17,595 bases of DNA from Clostridiales bacterium UBA4821 (GTDB lineage Bacteria; Bacillota; Clostridia; Acetivibrionales; UBA4821), in NCBI GenBank assembly GCA_002402315.1, contig DHFP01000107.1, forward strand, positions 1-17,595. Reading direction: 5' to 3'. A program made the translations under genes and the position numbers. The notes beneath the pieces are model-generated. The model was not told the DNA's origin and did no database searches. It saw only the letters and a program-made list of their open reading frames with translations. Position 1 is the stretch's first letter. Every line of letters begins with the position of its first letter. Below are positions 14,454-17,595 of the stretch, piece by piece.

Positions 14454-14720
14454 TCAATACTCCTCCGGCAGCAGTACTGTAGTCACACTCCTGTCAGCCT
14501 CGGTAATTACCCAGAACTTCTTACCTTTGCCCGATTTATAAGCCGACAAGAGTCTGAACCCTTCCTTCAGTGCTAACTCATTCTCTCCCTTGTCCTCTTT
14601 GCACAAGTCTCCCCAGTCACCACTCACATGCCTGCTTAATGCTTTTGCAATCTCCTCCCTGCTCAATACCTCCAGTGCTCCAGGTGTAGCAACTACCTGT
14701 CCTAGCATGAACTTTCCCAT
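14454..14720 (-). CDS. conserved hypothetical protein, 88 aa (mobile-element-associated family)
   Basis: An 88-aa protein of a well-conserved family: LGQVVATPGALEVL at 6-19, then SRHVSGDWGDL, ENELALKEGFRLLSAY, and a closing FWVITEADRSVTTVLLPEEY pattern. Such proteins are common on plasmids and integrative elements and in defence or restriction regions, and are sometimes mislabelled as restriction subunits; I know of no proven function. The ATG at 14720 has AAAGGAG about ten bases upstream and matches the usual N-terminus; an in-frame ATG at 14771 would add 17 residues unlike the family. A strong promoter and terminator follow its stop. It stands alone in its transcription unit and is the strongest hint of a mobile-DNA setting here. 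Confidence 0.88.
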   Translation of the reverse strand: MGKFMLGQVVATPGALEVLSREEIAKALSRHVSGDWGDLCKEDKGENELALKEGFRLLSAYKSGKGKKFWVITEADRSVTTVLLPEEY

Positions 14721-14760
14721 AATTAATAGCTCCTTTCTTCCTTTTTCTTCGGAGCAAGCG

Positions 14761-14845
14761 TGTGAAGTCAAATTTTATTGGTTTACATGAAATTTGTGGA
14801 GTAAAACGGAACAAATTTATATTCTGTAGAAAAATTTGACTCACA
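14761..14845. repeat. nested inverted repeats upstream of the 88-aa gene
   Basis: Outer arms TGTGAAGTCAAATTTT (14761-14776) and AAAATTTGACTCACA (14831-14845) match over 15 bases with one bulged base. Inside them AAATTTGT (14790-14797) and ACAAATTT (14811-14818) are perfect inverse complements. The structure lies in the divergent region between the 88-aa gene and the antiporter. It may be a pair of regulator sites or a relic of an insertion; no duplicated target site is evident. Confidence 0.5.
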
Positions 14846-14889
14846 TGGTACAATTAGAAGAGAGGAAAGAACTGCTCGCTTAATATTCG

Positions 14890-14921
14890 CTCTTTACCCA
14901 CCAGAAGTCGAGGGTAAAGAG
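14890..14921. repeat. perfect 10-bp hairpin in the antiporter upstream region
   Basis: CTCTTTACCC (14890-14899) and GGGTAAAGAG (14912-14921) pair perfectly around a 12-base loop. No T tract follows. It lies upstream of the promoter predicted at 15001-15028, so it is probably not in the antiporter message; a regulator site is possible. I see no gene in 14846-15000. Confidence 0.45.
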
Positions 14922-15000
14922 ACAACCACCTACCATTAACTTGAGATATGGAATTAACTATGTCAGAAATAAAAGTAAAATCAGTTAATACAAAATATGC

Positions 15001-15028
15001 TTGCGTTTTTGATAAAAATGGATATAAT
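15001..15028 (+). promoter_or_regulatory. candidate promoter of the antiporter gene
   Basis: TTGCGT (15001-15006), 16-base spacer, and a perfect TATAAT (15023-15028). Transcription would begin near 15035, just a few bases before the riboswitch-like hairpin at 15041, which is where a 5' leader aptamer normally sits. Confidence 0.5.
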
Positions 15029-15040
15029 AAATTTATGTAA

Positions 15041-15105
15041 GGGCGAAGGAGTTCGCCATAACCGCGTTTACGCTCAGGAGTTTTATTTTAGGAGAATAAA
15101 AAGAA
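15041..15105 (+). promoter_or_regulatory. structured leader resembling a fluoride (crcB) riboswitch, apparently incomplete
   Basis: GGCGA (15042-15046), loop AGGAGT, TCGCC (15053-15057), then ATAACC and a GCG-TTTA-CGC hairpin (15064-15073) followed by T. This order closely follows the crcB fluoride aptamer as I remember it (GGCGATGG..TTCGCC, then taAACcGC, then a short stem). The expected 3' pseudoknot strand, which should complement the AGGAGT loop (ACTCCT), is missing; CAGGAGT stands there instead. A further stem TTTTATT/AATAAAA (15081-15101) precedes the AAAGGA ribosome binding site. Fluoride aptamers are known to control some Na+/H+ antiporters, which fits the gene. It may be a decayed or variant aptamer, or a chance likeness. 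Confidence 0.35.
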
Positions 15106-15117
15106 AGGATTGGTAAT

Positions 15118-16290
15118 ATGGATCAAACCTATATAATTGCTTCTCTATGGCTAGGATTAGCTGTTCTTTCCGCCATCATTGCTTATCATTTACGTACTTC
15201 CGTTGCACTAGTAGAAATATGTGTTGGTGTAGTTACGGCAGCAATAACAAGTTACTTCGGCATAGCAGAGTTATTAGGCACAGATTCGCAGTGGTTAGTT
15301 TTTTTAGCTTCAGTAGGAGCTATTTTATTGACTTTTTTAGCAGGTGCTGAACTTGATCCTGATGTGATTCGTAAAAAGATTAAAGAAGTTACGGTTGTTG
15401 GTTTGATTGGATTTTTCGCACCGTTTATAGGTTGTGCACTCATCGCGTATTATGCACTTGGATGGACTCTTCAAGCAAGTTTATTATGTGGTGTAGCACT
15501 TTCAACAACCTCAGTGGCAGTTGTCTATGCCGTCATGCTCGGAACAGGCTTTAACAAAACTGAATTCGGCAAGGGTATTTTAGGAGCTTGTTTTATTAAT
15601 GATATTGGAACTGTCATTGCTCTTGGCTTATTGTTTTCACCATTCACATACAAAACCTTGATTTTCCTTACAGTAAGTATTGCCGTATTAGTTTCATTGC
15701 CTTTAATAACGAGAGCATTGACACGTATTTATGCTCACCATACTGCTGCTATAAGAACTAAATGGGTACTTCTTATCCTTTTGGGGTTAGGTGCACTGGC
15801 AATTTGGTCCGGAAGCGAGGCAGTTCTGCCTGCGTACATAGTAGGCATGGTTTTAGCAGGAAGTGCAGCTAAAGACACTGACTGGATTCGACGATTACGG
15901 ACTTTAACTATTGGTTTTCTCACTCCGTTTTATTTTCTCCGTGCAGGAATGCTCGTTTCATTATCTGCTTTAATTTTGGCTCCATTTGTTTTCTTGTTGT
16001 TATTGGCAGGAAAGGTCTTCTCTAAAATTTTTGGGTTGTATCCGGTTATTGGAATGTTCAGGAAAGAACGTAACGAGAAATGGTATTATACTTTAATGAT
16101 GTCTACTGGGCTGACATTTGGAACTATCTCGGCACTATTTGGTTTTTCTCATGGCATTATAACTCAAGCTCAGTATTCTTTTATTGTTGCAGCAGTTATC
16201 GCAAGTGCAGTTGTTCCAACATTAATCGCAGGATATGCTTTTTTGCCTAAACATCTATTACCTCAAAATGGGGAATTTAAAAAAAGTTAA
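15118..16290 (+). CDS. NapA-like CPA2 Na+/H+ antiporter
   Basis: A 390-aa integral membrane cation/proton antiporter of the CPA2 family (Na_H_Exchanger domain; NapA/KefB-like), exchanging Na+ or K+ for H+ across the cytoplasmic membrane. About 12-13 hydrophobic segments cover nearly the whole length. Family marks: LTFLAGAELDPD (71-82), the STTSVAVVYAVM segment (129-140), and the ion-binding CFINDIGTVIALG helix with Asn161-Asp162, then FLTPFYFLRAGM before the last helices. It lacks the C-terminal RCK/TrkA-N domain of Kef channels. Length fits NapA of enterococci (about 380 aa). AAAGGA lies about nine bases before the ATG. It has its own promoter and structured leader, is divergent from the 88-aa gene and convergent with the ABC ATPase gene. 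Substrate ion cannot be fixed from sequence. Confidence 0.9.
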   Translation: MDQTYIIASLWLGLAVLSAIIAYHLRTSVALVEICVGVVTAAITSYFGIAELLGTDSQWLVFLASVGAILLTFLAGAELDPDVIRKKIKEVTVVGLIGFFAPFIGCALIAYYALGWTLQASLLCGVALSTTSVAVVYAVMLGTGFNKTEFGKGILGACFINDIGTVIALGLLFSPFTYKTLIFLTVSIAVLVSLPLITRALTRIYAHHTAAIRTKWVLLILLGLGALAIWSGSEAVLPAYIVGMVLAGSAAKDTDWIRRLRTLTIGFLTPFYFLRAGMLVSLSALILAPFVFLLLLAGKVFSKIFGLYPVIGMFRKERNEKWYYTLMMSTGLTFGTISALFGFSHGIITQAQYSFIVAAVIASAVVPTLIAGYAFLPKHLLPQNGEFKKS

Positions 16291-16326
16291 GTCGCAAGAA
16301 AGTGATTTAAGCAATGAAGGATAATT

Positions 16327-16350
16327 ATTCATTTGATTTTAAGTGAATTT
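16327..16350. terminator. weak hairpin between convergent antiporter and ABC genes
   Basis: ATTCATTT (16327-16334) pairs with AAGTGAAT (16341-16348) over 8 bp including one G-T pair, loop GATTTT. On the plus strand it is followed by TTATCT only. A weak, AT-rich candidate terminator for the antiporter transcript. Confidence 0.35.
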
Positions 16351-16364
16351 ATCTAATGTAATTC

Positions 16365-17024
16365 TTAAACCACCATACCGTCCGTAATCCTGATAATCCT
16401 TTTCGCTTTTTGTGCTATGGTCTGGTCATGAGTTATGAATATAACTGTGTTTCCCTTTTCATTCAGTTGGGTAAAAATCTCTATTATTTCACTTCCGGAT
16501 TTGGTATCAAGAGCTCCTGTAGGTTCGTCTGCCAAAAGAATACTTGGGCTTCCCACAAGCGCCCTTGCAATTGAAACCCTCTGTTGCTGACCTCCTGATA
16601 ACTCCGAAGGCTTATGATGTATTCTCTCTCCAAGTCCGACAAGCTGTAGTAATTCTATTGCTTTTTCCTTACTTTGCTTTCTACTTATTCCTCTAAAAAG
16701 CAGAGGCATTTGAACATTTTGTAATGCGCTTAATCTTGGTAGAAGATTATATTTCTGAAAAATAAAGCCTATTTTATTATTTCTGATAGTAGCAAGCTGG
16801 TCATCCTTCATTCTCAAAACATCTATCTCATCAAGGTAATATTCGCCATTTGAAGGAACATCCAGACAGCCGATTACATTCATCAGCGTGGACTTACCTG
16901 AACCTGAAGGACCTAGAATTGCTAAGAATTCTCCTTTGGATATGGTCAGGTTAATACCTTTTAGAGCATTAACCTCCACATTACCCGTTTTATAAGTTTT
17001 AGTAATATTGCTCATTTTTATCAT
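16365..17024 (-). CDS. MacB/LolD-type ABC transporter ATP-binding protein
   Basis: A 219-aa ATPase of the MacB/LolD/FtsE class, which powers export or mechanotransmission through an FtsX-like permease. All motifs are intact: Walker A GPSGSGKST (38-46), Q-loop Gln90, signature LSGGQ (142-146), Walker B ILLADE (162-167) with Glu167, and H-loop His199. Start: I use the ATG at 17024 with AAAGGG about 12 bases upstream; the frame extends to a TTG at 17036 that abuts the AAAGGG. It lies 19 bases after a lipoprotein gene in the same direction. Unusually no permease gene follows: the next gene is the convergent antiporter. The permease may be encoded upstream beyond the window, or may have been lost. 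The C-terminus (ITDGMVV) is slightly shorter than usual. Confidence 0.93.
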   Translation of the reverse strand: MIKMSNITKTYKTGNVEVNALKGINLTISKGEFLAILGPSGSGKSTLMNVIGCLDVPSNGEYYLDEIDVLRMKDDQLATIRNNKIGFIFQKYNLLPRLSALQNVQMPLLFRGISRKQSKEKAIELLQLVGLGERIHHKPSELSGGQQQRVSIARALVGSPSILLADEPTGALDTKSGSEIIEIFTQLNEKGNTVIFITHDQTIAQKAKRIIRITDGMVV

Positions 17025-17043
17025 TTTAATTTTCAACCCTTTA

Positions 17044-17553
17044 CTATTGTTGAGATTGTGTTACAAGAACAAATTCTGCAGTTTTATCACCGTCTGTTCC
17101 TTGATTATCAAGCCATACCCTTATATTTAAGCCTTCCCTAAGCTCCGAAAGTTCCAATTCTTTGTATGTAATCTTGCCTTCCGAAGAATCATTCTTGCAG
17201 ACTGGTGTTCCTACAGGAATTGTTACTGTCGCAGTCTCACCGGTTAATTTGTTTCTCTCGTCCCTGATTTTCTTTCTTTCTTCCTCACTCAGACTTTGCA
17301 TTTCCTCTCTTCTTTTTTGCTTTTCTTGTTCGCTAAGCTCTGTCACGTCTTCTTTTACCTCAACCAGATTTAATACAAGCTCATTCCCTTTTACCGATCT
17401 TATCTGAGCATAAATATCAGGGTTTCTATCCGGTTTTGTTATCTCATTTTGAACATTCAATGTAGTATTTTCTTTGTTAGAGGTTGCTGATTGACAAGCC
17501 GTGAATAACCCAAGTACAGCACACCCCATTAATACTAAAACAAACTTTTTCAT
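17044..17553 (-). CDS. putative lipoprotein
   Basis: A 169-aa predicted lipoprotein. The ATG at 17553 follows AGGAGGAG by about six bases; the frame is open to 17586 but the earlier start would bury the signal peptide. MKKF is followed by a hydrophobic stretch and a lipobox LFTAC with Cys20 as the likely lipidated residue. The mature part has a polar, charged linker with a helical, possibly coiled segment (SEQEKQKRREEMQSLSEEER), flanked by beta-rich parts (ELVLNLVEV, TATVTIPVGTPV, LNIRVWLD). It immediately precedes the ABC ATPase gene, so it may belong to a MacAB-like export operon whose other parts lie outside the window. No named family recognised. Confidence 0.85.
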   Translation of the reverse strand: MKKFVLVLMGCAVLGLFTACQSATSNKENTTLNVQNEITKPDRNPDIYAQIRSVKGNELVLNLVEVKEDVTELSEQEKQKRREEMQSLSEEERKKIRDERNKLTGETATVTIPVGTPVCKNDSSEGKITYKELELSELREGLNIRVWLDNQGTDGDKTAEFVLVTQSQQ

Positions 17554-17595
17554 TGACAACTCCTCCTGTTTAAAACTCGTGGTCACGGGGCTGAA

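Noticed and set aside
14454..14720. Type I restriction-modification subunit, a label sometimes given to this small family
   Set aside because: Eighty-eight residues with no methyltransferase motif, and no hsdR or hsdS gene nearby.
14845..14883. 12-codon frame that could be a leader peptide
   Set aside because: No ribosome binding site before the ATG and no attenuator after it.
14948..15040. 30-codon plus-strand frame starting MELTMSEIK before the antiporter
   Set aside because: It has no convincing ribosome binding site, and the predicted antiporter promoter (15001-15028) lies inside it. It is more likely upstream regulatory DNA.
1..17595. CRISPR array, tRNA, rRNA, integrase or insertion sequence
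   Set aside because: No regularly spaced repeats, no tRNA-like cloverleaf, and no recombinase or transposase frame could be recognised on either strand.

Overview
The window looks like an accessory region of a low-GC Gram-positive bacterium, most likely a member of the Clostridia (Bacillota). The evidence is the AT-rich DNA, strong purine-rich ribosome binding sites, use of GTG and TTG starts, a NapA-type antiporter, a Gram-positive style lipoprotein/ABC pair, and small proteins (DUF3788, TfoX C-terminal domain) familiar from Clostridia. No integrase, transposase, rRNA, tRNA or CRISPR array is visible.

Left flank (1-978, minus strand): a 53-aa protein of unknown function, a stand-alone TfoX C-terminal domain protein, and a DUF3788 protein overlapping it.

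Defence island (1052-14193): the centre is a tightly coupled minus-strand operon. In transcription order it holds a WYL-domain regulator, a 676-aa unknown protein, a 332-aa unknown protein with a winged-helix-like N-terminus, a 1904-aa DUF1998 superfamily 2 helicase of the DruE type, and a RecB/Cas4-like PD-(D/E)XK nuclease with a four-cysteine Fe-S signature. The last four genes overlap or nearly overlap through shared start/stop codons. Beyond the nuclease lie a convergent vsr mismatch endonuclease (plus strand) and, diverging from it, an XRE regulator plus a 5-cytosine DNA methyltransferase. Two unknown genes, a DruE-like helicase and a linked C5-methyltransferase resemble Druantia type II (druM, druF, druG, druE). 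The RecB-like nuclease, Vsr and WYL regulator are additions, so this may be a Druantia-like variant or a distinct system. A near-perfect 30-bp palindrome lies between the regulator and the effector genes. It overlaps the -35 region of a probable promoter and is a good candidate operator for the WYL protein.

Regulatory stretch (14194-15117): a consensus promoter (TTGACA, 17-bp spacer, TAGAAT) is followed within about 35 bases by a strong intrinsic terminator upstream of the WYL gene. An 88-aa conserved protein often found on mobile DNA lies here, along with nested inverted repeats, and a promoter and structured leader in front of the antiporter whose first 33 bases resemble a fluoride (crcB) riboswitch.

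Right flank (15118-17553): a NapA-like Na+/H+ antiporter on the plus strand, then, convergent to it, a lipoprotein gene and a MacB/LolD-type ABC ATPase with no permease following it.
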